Part shown: piece by piece, positions 1 through 7,943 of the stretch
Position numbering within the stretch: position 1 is the stretch's first letter
Layout of the letters: every line of letters begins with the position of its first letter
Source of the DNA: Hyphomicrobium sp.
GTDB lineage: Bacteria > Pseudomonadota > Alphaproteobacteria > Rhizobiales > Hyphomicrobiaceae
DNA: 37,600 bases
Assembly: GCF_020852195.1 (NCBI RefSeq)
Contig: NZ_JADZBI010000183.1
Location: forward strand, 1-37,600
Direction of reading: 5' to 3'
Program-made: the position numbers and the translations under genes
The notes under the pieces: generated by a model
What the model saw: only the letters and a program-made list of their open reading frames with translations
The model's database searches: none
Told to the model about the DNA's origin: nothing

Positions 1-18
1 CATCGTCCGCCGCGTCAT
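1..18 (-). CDS. flgH: Start of flgH (L-ring lipoprotein), cut by the window edge
   Basis: Only the first six codons are inside the window, reading MTRRTM on the minus strand. An ATG at 18-16 is preceded by a good Shine-Dalgarno (GGAGGG about nine bases upstream, at roughly 28-33), and it lies four bases after the stop of the motE-like gene. The sequence itself is too short to identify. The name is inferred from the known order flgG-flgA-flgI-motE-flgH in Hyphomicrobiales, in which the next gene encodes the outer-membrane L-ring lipoprotein. Confidence 0.5.
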
Positions 19-21
19 GGC

Positions 22-1026
22 CTAGGTCCCTCCGGGGGCGAGTGCGGCATCCTGAGACGCGGGTGAACCGTCCGGCGGCGAGGCCGCCGCCGGGGCAGCC
101 GTGCGCTGCCCTCGCGGGATCTTCGCAGCCCCTGAGATGATGGTCGCGATCTTGGCCGCACGCTCGGGGTCCATCTCGCCCATGATCTGGCTTGCCACTT
201 TCGTCTCGAGCTTCATCACCACGGCAGCAGCCATCTCCTCGTCGAGCGTCGCGAGTTGCACCGCCGCCGCATCGGCCCTCATACGCGAATAGAACCCCAC
301 CAGCTTTTCGTGAGCCTTGCGTGAGAAGTCGTCGCGCCGCTCGAGCCAGTGTTTGTATTCCTGGGTCTTGGCTTCAAGTTGCCGAGCCTTCTTGTCGAGC
401 TCGGCTTCCATGTCCTGGATTTTCTTGGCCTGCCAGGCAAAACGCGCATCCGCCGCGCTGTCGGCCGTGTTGAAGCAATACTGCTGGGCTGCACTGGCAT
501 CGGGCGGAAGGGCGTCGAGCGGCCCCGGCTTCTTGAACAGCGGCCCCTCCGCGGCGCCGTCCATCACGGCGGCTGATTCGCGGGCCGGTGTCTCGGCTTC
601 CACGGCATCTCCGGTCCCGTTCGCGCCAGCAGCTGCAACAGCCTGACGCGGCGTTGGCCTCACGGGCGTCAGGGCATCACGCGCCTCCGTCCCACGGTTC
701 GCACCCTGGGCCGGCGGCCGTCCAGCGGAACCCGGTAACGCCCCGGTCACAATCGGCGACCAGGCACCCTGCGGCAGGGGATTGCGCGGTGCCGGAGCGG
801 CGCGCGGCGACGGAAAATAGCGAGGATCGATTCGCGTTGCCTCGCGGTTGAGAGCACCGGGCAGGCTTCCGTCCGGGGTCGTTGCGATGGTCGGAGTCCA
901 GCTCTGCTGCGCCGATGTCGGCGAGATCAGGTGCAGAATGGCGAGCACGAGCGCCAGCACGGTCATGCGGAACAGCCGCGTAAAGCGCCTGACGTGCTTC
1001 CGGAAACGGCCGTCTCGCATCGTCAT
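22..1026 (-). CDS. motE: MotE-like flagellar protein (MotC chaperone family)
   Basis: The product is 334 aa. It has a short basic N-terminus, one hydrophobic segment at about residues 18-33 (signal peptide or anchor), a long Pro/Ala-rich low-complexity stretch, a charged coiled-coil region around residues 210-265, and a C-terminal block with the pattern KLETKVASQIMGEMDPERAA, which resembles the MgtE-N/FliG-like repeat of the MotE family. In rhizobia MotE is a periplasmic chaperone that stabilises the motor protein MotC. No motC is in this window, so that partner must lie elsewhere or be missing. The ATG overlaps the flgI stop in an ATGA, so translation is probably coupled; a second ATG two codons later is possible. 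Identity rests on the C-terminal motif plus position between flgI and the presumed flgH. The central region is not recognisable. Confidence 0.75.
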   Translation of the reverse strand: MTMRDGRFRKHVRRFTRLFRMTVLALVLAILHLISPTSAQQSWTPTIATTPDGSLPGALNREATRIDPRYFPSPRAAPAPRNPLPQGAWSPIVTGALPGSAGRPPAQGANRGTEARDALTPVRPTPRQAVAAAGANGTGDAVEAETPARESAAVMDGAAEGPLFKKPGPLDALPPDASAAQQYCFNTADSAADARFAWQAKKIQDMEAELDKKARQLEAKTQEYKHWLERRDDFSRKAHEKLVGFYSRMRADAAAVQLATLDEEMAAAVVMKLETKVASQIMGEMDPERAAKIATIISGAAKIPRGQRTAAPAAASPPDGSPASQDAALAPGGT

Positions 1027-2135
1027 TGCACGACCAGCTCCGCCTGCAGGGCTCCCGAGGTCTTGATCGCCTGCAGGATGGCGATGATGCCTGTCGGCTT
1101 GAGGCCCATCATGTTGAGACCGCGCACCAACGTCTCGAGGTTCGTGCCGCCCAGCATGGCGAGATTGGCGCCTTCCTGGTTGACCGAGACGAAGGTTTCC
1201 GGAACCACCACCGTCTCGCCGTCGGAGAACGGCTCCGGCTGCGAGACGTTCGCACCTTCCGTGATGCGCACCGTGAGGCTGCCGTGCGAGACCGCCACCG
1301 TCGCGATCTGCACATCGCGGCCGATCACCACCGTGCCGGTCCGCTCGTCGATCACCACCCGGGCTGGCCCGTCGGCTTCCGTGATGAGATCTCCGACCTC
1401 GGCCAGGAAACGGGCGGCGCTGATGTTGTAGGGGCGTTGCAGCGATACGCTGCGCAGATCCTGCTCGCGCGCGACGCGCTGGCCGTACCTCTCGGCCGCA
1501 AAGGCGTTGATGGTGTCGGTGATGCGCACCGCCGTCGTAAAATCCGGGTTGCGCAGCTCGAGGACGAGCGTCCCCTCGTCGTCGAGCGCTCCCGCAACCT
1601 CGCGCTCCACCAGCGCGCCGTTCGGAATACGGCCCGTGGTGGGCACGTTCTGGCTGATCGATTCCGCACGGCCGGTGGCCGCAAACCCGCTCACGGCTAC
1701 CGGACCCTGCGCCACAGCGTAGATCGTGGTGTCCGCGCCCGACAGCGGCGTCATGACCAGCGACCCGCCGGCGAGCGACGTCGCATCGCCAAGCGAGGAA
1801 ACGGTGACATCGATGCGCGATCCCGCGCCGGCAAACGCCGGCAGGTCCGCGGTGACGAGGACGGCCGCGATGTTGCGCGTCCGCGCGTTCGCGTTGCGGA
1901 TGTTGACGCCCATCTGGTCGAGCATCGACTGCAGCGACTGCTCGGTGAACGGCGCGTTGCGCAGGCTGTCGCCCGTGCCGTTGAGCCCCACCACGAGACC
2001 GTAGCCGATGAGCTGGTTGGCCCGCACGCCCTGCACGGCCGTGATGTCCTTGATGCGCACGCCCGAGCTTCCGCCGGCTCCCACCGGCAGGCTGATCAGA
2101 GTGAAAGCCAGGAAAAGCGCGAGGAAGCGGCTCAT
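1023..2135 (-). CDS. flgI: Flagellar P-ring protein FlgI
   Basis: FlgI forms the periplasmic P-ring that surrounds the rod at the peptidoglycan layer. The 370-aa product, the usual family length, starts with a cleavable signal peptide (MSRFLALFLAFTLISLPVGA) and continues directly into the family signature VRIKDITAVQGVRANQLIGY followed by GLVVGLNGTGDS. The C-terminal NLETLVRGLNMMGLKPTGII is also characteristic. The start at 2135 is chosen because it puts the signal peptide at the N-terminus and because the ATG overlaps the flgA stop by four bases. A longer open frame upstream runs through flgA in another frame and is not real. The stop in turn overlaps the motE start. Confidence 0.97.
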   Translation of the reverse strand: MSRFLALFLAFTLISLPVGAGGSSGVRIKDITAVQGVRANQLIGYGLVVGLNGTGDSLRNAPFTEQSLQSMLDQMGVNIRNANARTRNIAAVLVTADLPAFAGAGSRIDVTVSSLGDATSLAGGSLVMTPLSGADTTIYAVAQGPVAVSGFAATGRAESISQNVPTTGRIPNGALVEREVAGALDDEGTLVLELRNPDFTTAVRITDTINAFAAERYGQRVAREQDLRSVSLQRPYNISAARFLAEVGDLITEADGPARVVIDERTGTVVIGRDVQIATVAVSHGSLTVRITEGANVSQPEPFSDGETVVVPETFVSVNQEGANLAMLGGTNLETLVRGLNMMGLKPTGIIAILQAIKTSGALQAELVVQ

Positions 2136-2650
2136 GGCACACCCACCCGCACCGTGCCGTCGGGGTGCACGCGGCCCCGGATCGTGGTCCCACTTTCGGT
2201 GTTGCGCAGGCTGATCAGGTCCCCGGCCGAGCCGGCCTGTAGCGGAACGGCAACCCCGGAGATGATGAGCCCGCCCGCCTGGAAGATGACCACGGCCGGC
2301 TGGCCCTGCTGCACGGCGAAGGGCTCGCGCACGCCGCCCGCGGAGATGGGCGTGCGGGGCAGCAGCGTCGACCGCGCCACCTTGCCGACGAGCGCCTCGC
2401 GCGTCGCCGCAATCCCCGGCGCCTCGTAGTCCCGGCCGCGAAATGCCATGTCGACGAGCATGGCCTCGGTGATCACCTCGCCGGGATAGATGGTGACGCG
2501 CGGCACCGGAAGCACGACCTCGCGCGCGGCAGCGAGTGTTGCAGGCAGCAGGACAGCAAGCAGCATAGCGCCGAGGGCCGCACGCCCCAGGGGCGCGAGC
2601 CAGCCCCGCAATCTCGTGACGGGCCACCGTCCCCGCGCCATCGCCGTCAT
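2132..2650 (-). CDS. flgA: Flagellar P-ring assembly chaperone FlgA
   Basis: FlgA is a periplasmic chaperone for P-ring polymerisation by FlgI. The 172-aa protein has a basic N-terminus and a hydrophobic signal segment at about residues 24-42 ending in LAAA. Next comes a SAF-like domain with PRVTIYPGEVITEAMLVDMA near residues 50-69, and then the conserved C-terminal pattern with ISAGGVREPFAVQQGQPAVV, LQAGSAGDLISLRN and a final IRGRVHPDGTVRV. The gene sits 12 bases after flgG and overlaps flgI by four bases, as expected for a chaperone made together with its client. Confidence 0.95.
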   Translation of the reverse strand: MTAMARGRWPVTRLRGWLAPLGRAALGAMLLAVLLPATLAAAREVVLPVPRVTIYPGEVITEAMLVDMAFRGRDYEAPGIAATREALVGKVARSTLLPRTPISAGGVREPFAVQQGQPAVVIFQAGGLIISGVAVPLQAGSAGDLISLRNTESGTTIRGRVHPDGTVRVGVP

Positions 2651-2662
2651 GATCCTTCAGCC

Positions 2663-3451
2663 CTAACGCATGTTGTTGGCGACCGTGCCGTACATCGAAT
2701 CGACCGTCTGGATGACCTTCGAGTTCATCTCGTAGGCGCGCTGCGCCGAGATGAGCTGCGTGATCTCCTTCACTGCATCAACGTTGGAGTTCTCGAGATA
2801 GCCCTGATGGATGCGGCCGAAGCCCGGATCGCCCGGCACGCCCGCCACCGGATCGCCCGACGACTCGGTCTGCTTGTAGAGGTTGCCGCCGAGCGGCTCG
2901 AGGCCGGCGTCGTTGACGAAGGTCGCGAGCGTGAGCTGGCCGAGGAGCTGCGGCTCTGTCTGGTTCGGAATCGTGACGTACACCTCGCCCGTCTCGTTGA
3001 CGATGATGTCCGTCGCATCCTGCGGAACCGTCATCGCCGGCTGCACTTCATAGCCGTCGAGGGTGACGATCAGGCCTTGGTCGTTCTTGTTGAAGGCGCC
3101 ATCACGCGTATAAAACGTCTCGCCCTCGGCGCCGGTGATCTGGAACCAGCCGCGCCCGTTGAGCGCCAGGTCGAGCTTGTTGGTGGTCTGCGCGAGCGAG
3201 CCCTGCTGATGCAGGTTGCGGATCGCGGCCGTGCGCACGCCGAGGCCGACATAGGCGCCTTCCGGCACGTTGGCCTGGCCCCCGCGCGCCGGCGCACCGA
3301 GTGCACGCTCCGCCTGGTAGAGCAGATCCGTAAACTCCGCCCGAGCCCGCTTGAAGCCGGTCGTGTTGATGTTCGCGATGTTGTTCGCGATCACCTCGAG
3401 ATTGGTCTGCTGCGCATTCATACCCGTCGCAGCGATCGAAAGCGCTCTCAT
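2663..3451 (-). CDS. flgG: Flagellar distal rod protein FlgG
   Basis: FlgG builds the distal rod of the basal body. The 262-aa product starts [20 protein letters not shown] and carries the rod/hook family motif [18 protein letters not shown] at about residues 23-40. It ends with the typical C-terminal rod motif ([22 protein letters not shown], split here as SNVDAVKEI then [13 protein letters not shown]) and the last helix [15 protein letters not shown]. Length and the [13 protein letters not shown] block distinguish it from FlgF. It lies 27 bases after fliE in the same direction and is followed by flgA, the standard order. Confidence 0.97.
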   Translation of the reverse strand: MRALSIAATGMNAQQTNLEVIANNIANINTTGFKRARAEFTDLLYQAERALGAPARGGQANVPEGAYVGLGVRTAAIRNLHQQGSLAQTTNKLDLALNGRGWFQITGAEGETFYTRDGAFNKNDQGLIVTLDGYEVQPAMTVPQDATDIIVNETGEVYVTIPNQTEPQLLGQLTLATFVNDAGLEPLGGNLYKQTESSGDPVAGVPGDPGFGRIHQGYLENSNVDAVKEITQLISAQRAYEMNSKVIQTVDSMYGTVANNMR

Positions 3452-3478
3452 GAGCCTGAACCTGTCCTGACTAGGCCG

Positions 3479-3820
3479 CTAGATGGTCATGCGGCTGATT
3501 TCGAGATAGGCGGAAACGACCTTGTCGCGGATCGCGATGCCGGCCTGCAGCGTCTGCTCGGAGGCCATGACGGCCTCCACCACCTGCTGCGTCGTGGCCT
3601 GCCCGCGCACGCCGAGCACGGCGGTCTGCTCGCCCTGCTTGAGCGTGCTGATCGCTTCCAGCGTCATCCGCCCGAGCACGGTTCCGAAGTCGGTCGGCAG
3701 CGGCTCGGTCGTGACGGCGTTCGGCGTGCCGGTCACGGGCGCGGGCTGCGTGAGCCCTTGCGCGTCGTTGAGGCCGCCGAGGCCGTAAGGCGAGACCTTG
3801 CCGACGCCGTCCAGCATCAT
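3479..3820 (-). CDS. fliE: Flagellar MS-ring/rod junction protein FliE
   Basis: FliE is the export-gate-proximal adaptor joining the MS ring to the rod. The 113-aa protein has a disordered, Pro/Gly-rich N-terminus and the family's C-terminal helices: DFGTVLGRMTLEAISTLKQG, then VVEAVMASEQTLQAGIAIRD and KVVSAYLEISRM at the very end. Two adjacent ATG codons start the gene; the first overlaps the flgC stop by four bases (ATGA at 3820-3817), so it is coupled to flgC. Confidence 0.95.
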   Translation of the reverse strand: MMLDGVGKVSPYGLGGLNDAQGLTQPAPVTGTPNAVTTEPLPTDFGTVLGRMTLEAISTLKQGEQTAVLGVRGQATTQQVVEAVMASEQTLQAGIAIRDKVVSAYLEISRMTI

Positions 3821-4236
3821 GAGCTCCTGAGCAGATCGATGGTCATGGAGGATAGCGCTCGCGCCTGCTTCACGACCTGCAGATTGGCTTCATAGGAGCG
3901 GTTCGATTCGCGCATGTCGGCGAGCTCGACCAGCATATCCACGTTGGGCAGCTTGACGTTTCCGTCCGCGTCGGCTGCCGGGTGGCTGGGATCGTATTCG
4001 ACGCGATAGGGCTTCTTGTCGATATCGACGCGATCGACCTTCACGAGGTTCGCGCCCGAGACGTCGTCGAGCACCGATTCGAAGCTCACGGTCTTGCGCG
4101 TATAGGGCTGCGCGCCAGGCGTGCTGCCCGTGGTCGAGGCGTTGGCCAGGTTCTCCGACACGACGAGCATGCGCCGCGACTGCGCCTCGAGCCCCGAGGA
4201 CGCCACCTGGATCGCAACCTTGATCGGATCAATCAT
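3817..4236 (-). CDS. flgC: Flagellar proximal rod protein FlgC
   Basis: FlgC is one of the proximal rod proteins. The 139-aa product is of normal family length. It has the N-terminal rod motif with SENLANASTTGSTPGAQPYT at about residues 27-46 and the FlgC-specific C-terminal segment LPNVDMLVELADMRESNRSY followed by EANLQVVKQARALSSMTIDL. It is three bases after flgB and overlaps fliE by four bases. Nothing is unusual about it. Confidence 0.96.
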   Translation of the reverse strand: MIDPIKVAIQVASSGLEAQSRRMLVVSENLANASTTGSTPGAQPYTRKTVSFESVLDDVSGANLVKVDRVDIDKKPYRVEYDPSHPAADADGNVKLPNVDMLVELADMRESNRSYEANLQVVKQARALSSMTIDLLRSS

Positions 4237-4239
4237 GGC

Positions 4240-4620
4240 CTACCCCCGCGACGATGCCAGTAACATGCGATGGAAGGTCTTCATCACGCCGGTGTTGCGC
4301 GCGTAGGCGCCCGACACTTCGCCCGCCTTCAGCATCTGCTCTTCGAGGCTGACGCTGTTGCCGGAATGGACGACCTGCCACTTCGCGTTCTCTTCGGTCT
4401 CGGCGTTGCTGCCGGCACCGCTCGTGGGGCTCAGGTGGTTCGCCTGCGTCTTGCGCATCTCGATGCCGGTCGCATTGAGAACGGCCTCGAAGGGCTCCAC
4501 GTCGAGCGCCTTGTAGCCGGGCGTATTTGCGTTCGCGACGTTCTGCGCAATCGTCGACTGGCGCACGGAGAGCCAGCGATTCTGCTGCGAGGCGAGCGAG
4601 AAGAAATTGACCGGATCCAT
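4240..4620 (-). CDS. flgB: Flagellar proximal rod protein FlgB
   Basis: FlgB is the first rod protein laid down. With the start chosen here the product is 126 aa and begins MDPVNFFSLASQQNRWLSVR, followed by the family motif QNVANANTPGYKALDVEPFE. It ends in a short helix with MLKAGEVSGAYARNTGVMKT. An in-frame ATG at 4650 would add ten residues, but neither start has a convincing Shine-Dalgarno. The internal start is preferred because known Hyphomicrobiales FlgB proteins begin close to the MDPVN-type sequence. This is the first gene of the flgB-flgC-fliE-flgG-flgA-flgI-motE-flgH unit. Confidence 0.93.
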   Translation of the reverse strand: MDPVNFFSLASQQNRWLSVRQSTIAQNVANANTPGYKALDVEPFEAVLNATGIEMRKTQANHLSPTSGAGSNAETEENAKWQVVHSGNSVSLEEQMLKAGEVSGAYARNTGVMKTFHRMLLASSRG

Positions 4621-4754
4621 GGAAGCGCGAGGTCCCACCTGTGCTTCCATCGGTTTTAGGTCTTTAATCTTGCCCCAAGCTTGTGATCGGCTCGCGACGA
4701 GAGAGAAAAGCTTCGCTTCCTGAAAGTGTTAACGAGCCTGCGCCGGCTCGGCGC
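4621..4754 (-). promoter_or_regulatory. Upstream region of the flgB unit
   Basis: This is the gap between the marC stop and flgB, and the only non-coding space from which the rod/ring unit could be transcribed unless it reads through from marC. On the minus strand it contains a GTTAACACTTTC block at about 4722-4733 and a more AT-rich stretch with GATTAAAG nearer the gene. No clear -35/-10 pair, sigma-54 site or full CtrA box (TTAA-N7-TTAA) is seen. Promoter content is inferred from gene layout. Confidence 0.4.
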
Positions 4755-5393
4755 TCAGGCAACCTGCCCGATCAGTCCGCTCGCTCCGATGCCGTTGAAC
4801 AGCGCCTGCACCGCGATCGCGGCCAGGAGGATGCCGAACACGCGCATCAGCACCCGCTGCGCCGTCACGCCGAGGACGCGCGTGAGATCGTGGGCAACGA
4901 GCAACAGGACGAACGTCATGATCATGACCGTGGCGAGCGCCGCGATGGTGGCCGCAAGCTCCAGAGCATCGCCATGAGCGTTGGCGGCCAGGAGAATGCC
5001 TGCGCTCATGGCACCCGGCCCGGCCAGCAGAGGCGTCGCCAGCGGAAACACCGCGAGATCGTCCTTGCGCTGCGCCTCGGCCCCCTCTGACGGCGTGAGC
5101 TTGAAGGCGCTCGTCGGCTTGGCGAACACCATATCGATCGCGATGATGAGCAGGATGATGCCGCCTGCCGTCTGCAGCGCCGGAATGGTGACGCCGAGCT
5201 GCTTGAGCAGCGGCCCGCCGGCGAGCGTCGAGGCGACGAGGATCGAGCTTGCAATGGCGGTCGCGCGCACCGCGATTCGCCGCCGGTCGGCAGCCGACAC
5301 GCCCGGCGTCAGCGTCGCGAAGATCACCGCCGCCTCGATAGGGCCGACGGTGGCGAAGAACGTGGTGAAGCTGGTGAGCGCCGCGCTCAGCAT
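4755..5393 (-). CDS. MarC family integral membrane protein
   Basis: The 212-aa product is very hydrophobic with about six membrane segments. It matches the MarC/UPF0056 family by its N-terminal FFATVGPIEAAVIFATLTPG, the central VTIPALQTAGGIILLIIAID and the signature FPLATPLLAGPGAMSAGIL. The molecular function of MarC proteins is not established; the name comes from an old, later withdrawn, link to multiple antibiotic resistance. An alternative is a small-solute transporter, but nothing shows a substrate. It lies inside the flagellar cluster between flgB and usg without an obvious motility role. The ATG at 5393 is preceded by CCGAGGTC. Confidence 0.9.
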   Translation of the reverse strand: MLSAALTSFTTFFATVGPIEAAVIFATLTPGVSAADRRRIAVRATAIASSILVASTLAGGPLLKQLGVTIPALQTAGGIILLIIAIDMVFAKPTSAFKLTPSEGAEAQRKDDLAVFPLATPLLAGPGAMSAGILLAANAHGDALELAATIAALATVMIMTFVLLLVAHDLTRVLGVTAQRVLMRVFGILLAAIAVQALFNGIGASGLIGQVA

Positions 5394-5571
5394 GACCTCG
5401 GCCCCGACTGCGTTTTGAGCACTCTTAGGGGACGCGCTGCCCGCCCGCTAGTCAGACTGTTAGCAGCGTCCGGTGATTGCTGCTAAGCCTATGATTCAAA
5501 TAGAGAATATTGAAAATTCGGCCGGCTCGCTTTACCTTCATCCTGTCAACATTGCAATACCGGAGCCGACC

Positions 5572-5847
5572 TTGAGCACCGCCGACACCAACTTCGTCCG
5601 CATGCTTGCGGGCTACAGCTTGACCACCGCCGAGATCATCTACCGCCTGCCCGACCACCCGTCGCTGATGCAAAGCTACATCTGGCAGGACTACGATCTG
5701 CACCCCCGCTTTCCGAAGCTGAAGAGCTTTCTCGACTTCTGGTCACACAATCTCGAGGGCAAGCTGCATCAGGTGCTCGTCGCCCACTCCGGTCTGATCA
5801 AGCCGCGCGAGCTGCGCCTCGTCGGCGACGAGTTCAAGCTACAATAG
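5572..5847 (+). CDS. usg: Usg family protein (function unknown)
   Basis: The product is 91 aa if translation starts at the TTG at 5572, which has a GGAG six bases upstream (5562-5565). A longer reading from 5473 would add 33 residues of poorly conserved sequence. The core MLAGYSLTTAEIIYRLPDHP followed by SLMQSYIWQDYDLHPRFPKL and FLDFWSHNLEGKLHQVLVAH is typical of the small alphaproteobacterial Usg family, named from a gene beside trpF. Its function is unknown and no tryptophan gene is nearby. The gene is divergent from marC and convergent with the hypothetical gene behind flhB. Confidence 0.8.
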   Translation: MSTADTNFVRMLAGYSLTTAEIIYRLPDHPSLMQSYIWQDYDLHPRFPKLKSFLDFWSHNLEGKLHQVLVAHSGLIKPRELRLVGDEFKLQ

Positions 5848-5879
5848 ATCGGGATCGGCTTCGAGCCCGCGGGAGCGGT

Positions 5880-6353
5880 TCACCCGCCCGCACGCGCGCC
5901 CTCCTCGGGCTGCCGATGGCGCTTGTGTGCGACCGGCACCAGGCGCGCATCCTCGATCGCCTCGACGAGTCGCGCGGTATTCTTGTCCGGATCCTCGGAG
6001 CCGCCCTCGAACGAGACGTAGCTGATTTCTATTCCGGCCTCGAGCGACCGCAGCACGAGCCGGAAGTAGACCGAGACGTTGAGGTGATGGAACTCCATGT
6101 CGAGCGAGATGCAAGGCGCGCACCCCCAGGGAGCATCCACCTCGCCCGAAAGCCCGAACGTGATCGTGCCGGGCTTGAAGAACATCTCCGTGGACGAGTT
6201 GACCAGATTGCGAAGATTTCCGAATTGCTCGGTCCGGATGTAAGCAATGAAATCGGCGGGATCGATGAGCCTCAGCTCCGTGGCAACATCTCTCAAGCCA
6301 TCGGCCAGCGCCTTTTCACGCTCGCGCGAATAATCTTTGCCCTGCTTCAGCAT
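5880..6353 (-). CDS. Conserved hypothetical protein downstream of flhB
   Basis: The 157-aa product is not recognised as a named family. It starts MLKQGKDYSREREKALADGL with GAGG eight bases before the ATG; a longer frame from 6389 overlaps flhB and is less likely. It appears soluble: no signal peptide or membrane segment is seen. It has a CAPC pair near residue 80, aromatic/His-rich stretches (SLDMEFHHLNVSVYF) and a charged C-terminus. The gene begins ten bases after the flhB stop, so it belongs to the motA-fliN-flhB unit. A role in motility, for example as an export or motor accessory, is an inference from location only. Confidence 0.7.
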   Translation of the reverse strand: MLKQGKDYSREREKALADGLRDVATELRLIDPADFIAYIRTEQFGNLRNLVNSSTEMFFKPGTITFGLSGEVDAPWGCAPCISLDMEFHHLNVSVYFRLVLRSLEAGIEISYVSFEGGSEDPDKNTARLVEAIEDARLVPVAHKRHRQPEEGARAGG

Positions 6354-6363
6354 ATCTCGATCC

Positions 6364-7443
6364 TCACATGGCCCGCCGCGCCTGCCCACGCTGGGCGAGG
6401 AACAGGATGACGCCGGCGACGGCCTTGTAGAACTCCGGTGGAATCATCTTATCCACCTCCACGCTTGCGTAGAGCGAACGTGCTAGAGAACGGTCCTCGT
6501 AGACCGGTATTCCATTCTGCTCGGCAATGAAGCGGATCTTGAGCGCGATGAGGTCCTTGCCCTTGGCCACGACGACCGGCGCGCCGCCCTCCTCGCGCAC
6601 GTAGCGGAGCGCCACGGAGTAGTGAGTCGGGTTGGCGATAATCAGCGTCGCCCGTGGCACCGAGGCGATCATGCGCCGGCGTGCGCGATCTCTCTGCAGC
6701 GACCTCAAGCGCATCTTGATCAGGGGATCGCCTTCGACCTGCTTATGCTCATCCTTGACCTCCTGCCGCGTCATGCGGAGATCGCGGCGCCATGAGAACC
6801 GGCTCCAGGCAAGGTCTGCCGCGACAAGCACCGCCGTGGCGGCAGCCACCGCCGACAGGAAGCGCACGCTGAGATCCTGCATCAGCTTCGGCGTGGCCGT
6901 GGGCTCCATGAAGAGCGCATTGAAGATGTCGACATACGAGCTTTTGAGCGCGATGTAGCCGCCGAGCGCCACGATCGAGAGCTTGAACAGGCTCTTCAGG
7001 AACTCGACCTGACCCTTGAGACCGAAGATGCGGCTCCATCCCTTGATGATCGAGATGCGTTCAAGCTTGGGCTCGATCCGGTCGAAGACGAAACGCGGCT
7101 GGTTCTGGAACACCGAGCCCGCGACGCCCGCCATCGCCAGCACGATGATGATCGGGCCAACCACCTTTGCTCCCTCGAGCACGGCAACCATCAGGATCGC
7201 CGATGCATCGGCGCCATTGGAGATCAGGAAGCTCTCCGGCCGATCGATGAAGGTGGCCAGCGCGGACTTGAGCTTGATGACGTTATCGGAGAGAAGGAAG
7301 ACGACCGCGATCAGAATTGCGAGCATCGAGGCAAGCGTCGTGGCCTCGCGCGAATGCGGGACCTGACCCTTGTCGAGCGAGTCCCGTATCTTCTTCTCTG
7401 TTGCCTCTTCTGTTTTACTCTCTTTGTCTGGCTGTTCTGCCAT
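6364..7443 (-). CDS. flhB: Flagellar export apparatus protein FlhB
   Basis: FlhB is the substrate-specificity switch of the flagellar type III export gate. The 359-aa protein has the family's opening (KESKTEEATEKKIRDSLDKG), four membrane segments between about residues 35 and 210, and a cytoplasmic domain with the autocleavage motif NPTH, followed by YSVALRY. The motif indicates self-processing between Asn and Pro. It ends in the conserved DKMIPPEFYKAVAGVILFLA. Length is normal. It lies 71 bases after fliN and ten bases before a conserved hypothetical gene in the same direction. Confidence 0.97.
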   Translation of the reverse strand: MAEQPDKESKTEEATEKKIRDSLDKGQVPHSREATTLASMLAILIAVVFLLSDNVIKLKSALATFIDRPESFLISNGADASAILMVAVLEGAKVVGPIIIVLAMAGVAGSVFQNQPRFVFDRIEPKLERISIIKGWSRIFGLKGQVEFLKSLFKLSIVALGGYIALKSSYVDIFNALFMEPTATPKLMQDLSVRFLSAVAAATAVLVAADLAWSRFSWRRDLRMTRQEVKDEHKQVEGDPLIKMRLRSLQRDRARRRMIASVPRATLIIANPTHYSVALRYVREEGGAPVVVAKGKDLIALKIRFIAEQNGIPVYEDRSLARSLYASVEVDKMIPPEFYKAVAGVILFLAQRGQARRAM

Positions 7444-7514
7444 AGAGACGAGACCTGCTCAGAAGAGGCAAACGAAAACGCCCGCCGATGCGTTGCGCCC
7501 GGCGCCGGCTTCCC

Positions 7515-7892
7515 TCACGCCACGCGCGTGGGCGCCGTCGCGCCAAGAACCTCGGTCAGCGAGACGCCAAAGCGCGAGTTGTCCTCGTCCAGAACGACGA
7601 CCTCACCGCGCGCGATGACGCGCCCGTTGACGACCACATCCACCGGCTCGCCGACCTTGCGGTCGAGAGGCACCACGGCGCCGCGCCCAAGCTTCAGCAC
7701 GCTCGCCACGGGCATGCTGGCCGAGCCGAGCACGACTTTCACCGAGACCGGGATCTGCAAAACCGTCTCGAGATGACGCGGCTTCTGCCCGGCGCCGGCC
7801 TTCGGCGCAACCTCGGCGGGCGCCTCCGCTTGCGCGGGATCGACGAGCGTCTGGAGCTCGTCTGCGGCGGGGCGGATGTCTTCCTGGCTCAT
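7515..7892 (-). CDS. fliN: Flagellar motor switch protein FliN
   Basis: FliN forms part of the cytoplasmic C-ring, which sets rotation direction and docks the export ATPase complex. The 125-aa product has a variable acidic, Ala/Pro-rich N-terminus of about 40 residues and then a SpoA domain: LETVLQIPVSVKVVLGSASM, VLKLGRGAVVPLDRKVGEPV and a C-terminal VVNGRVIARGEVVVLDED. It follows motA by 51 bases and precedes flhB. In related organisms fliM and fliG are often neighbours of fliN; neither is visible here. Confidence 0.95.
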   Translation of the reverse strand: MSQEDIRPAADELQTLVDPAQAEAPAEVAPKAGAGQKPRHLETVLQIPVSVKVVLGSASMPVASVLKLGRGAVVPLDRKVGEPVDVVVNGRVIARGEVVVLDEDNSRFGVSLTEVLGATAPTRVA

Positions 7893-7943
7893 CGCGATTG
7901 ACCTGAGTTGAGTTCGATTTCCCTGCGTCGGTACGCGGCCTTG

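Noticed and set aside
22-2193. Single 723-codon minus-strand frame covering motE and more
   Set aside because: Only the last 334 codons are the MotE-like gene; the rest is out of frame with flgI, which is unmistakable.
1026-2429. Open frame of 467 codons on the plus strand opposite flgI and flgA
   Set aside because: Low-complexity Arg/Asp/His composition and complete overlap with well-identified genes show it to be a shadow.
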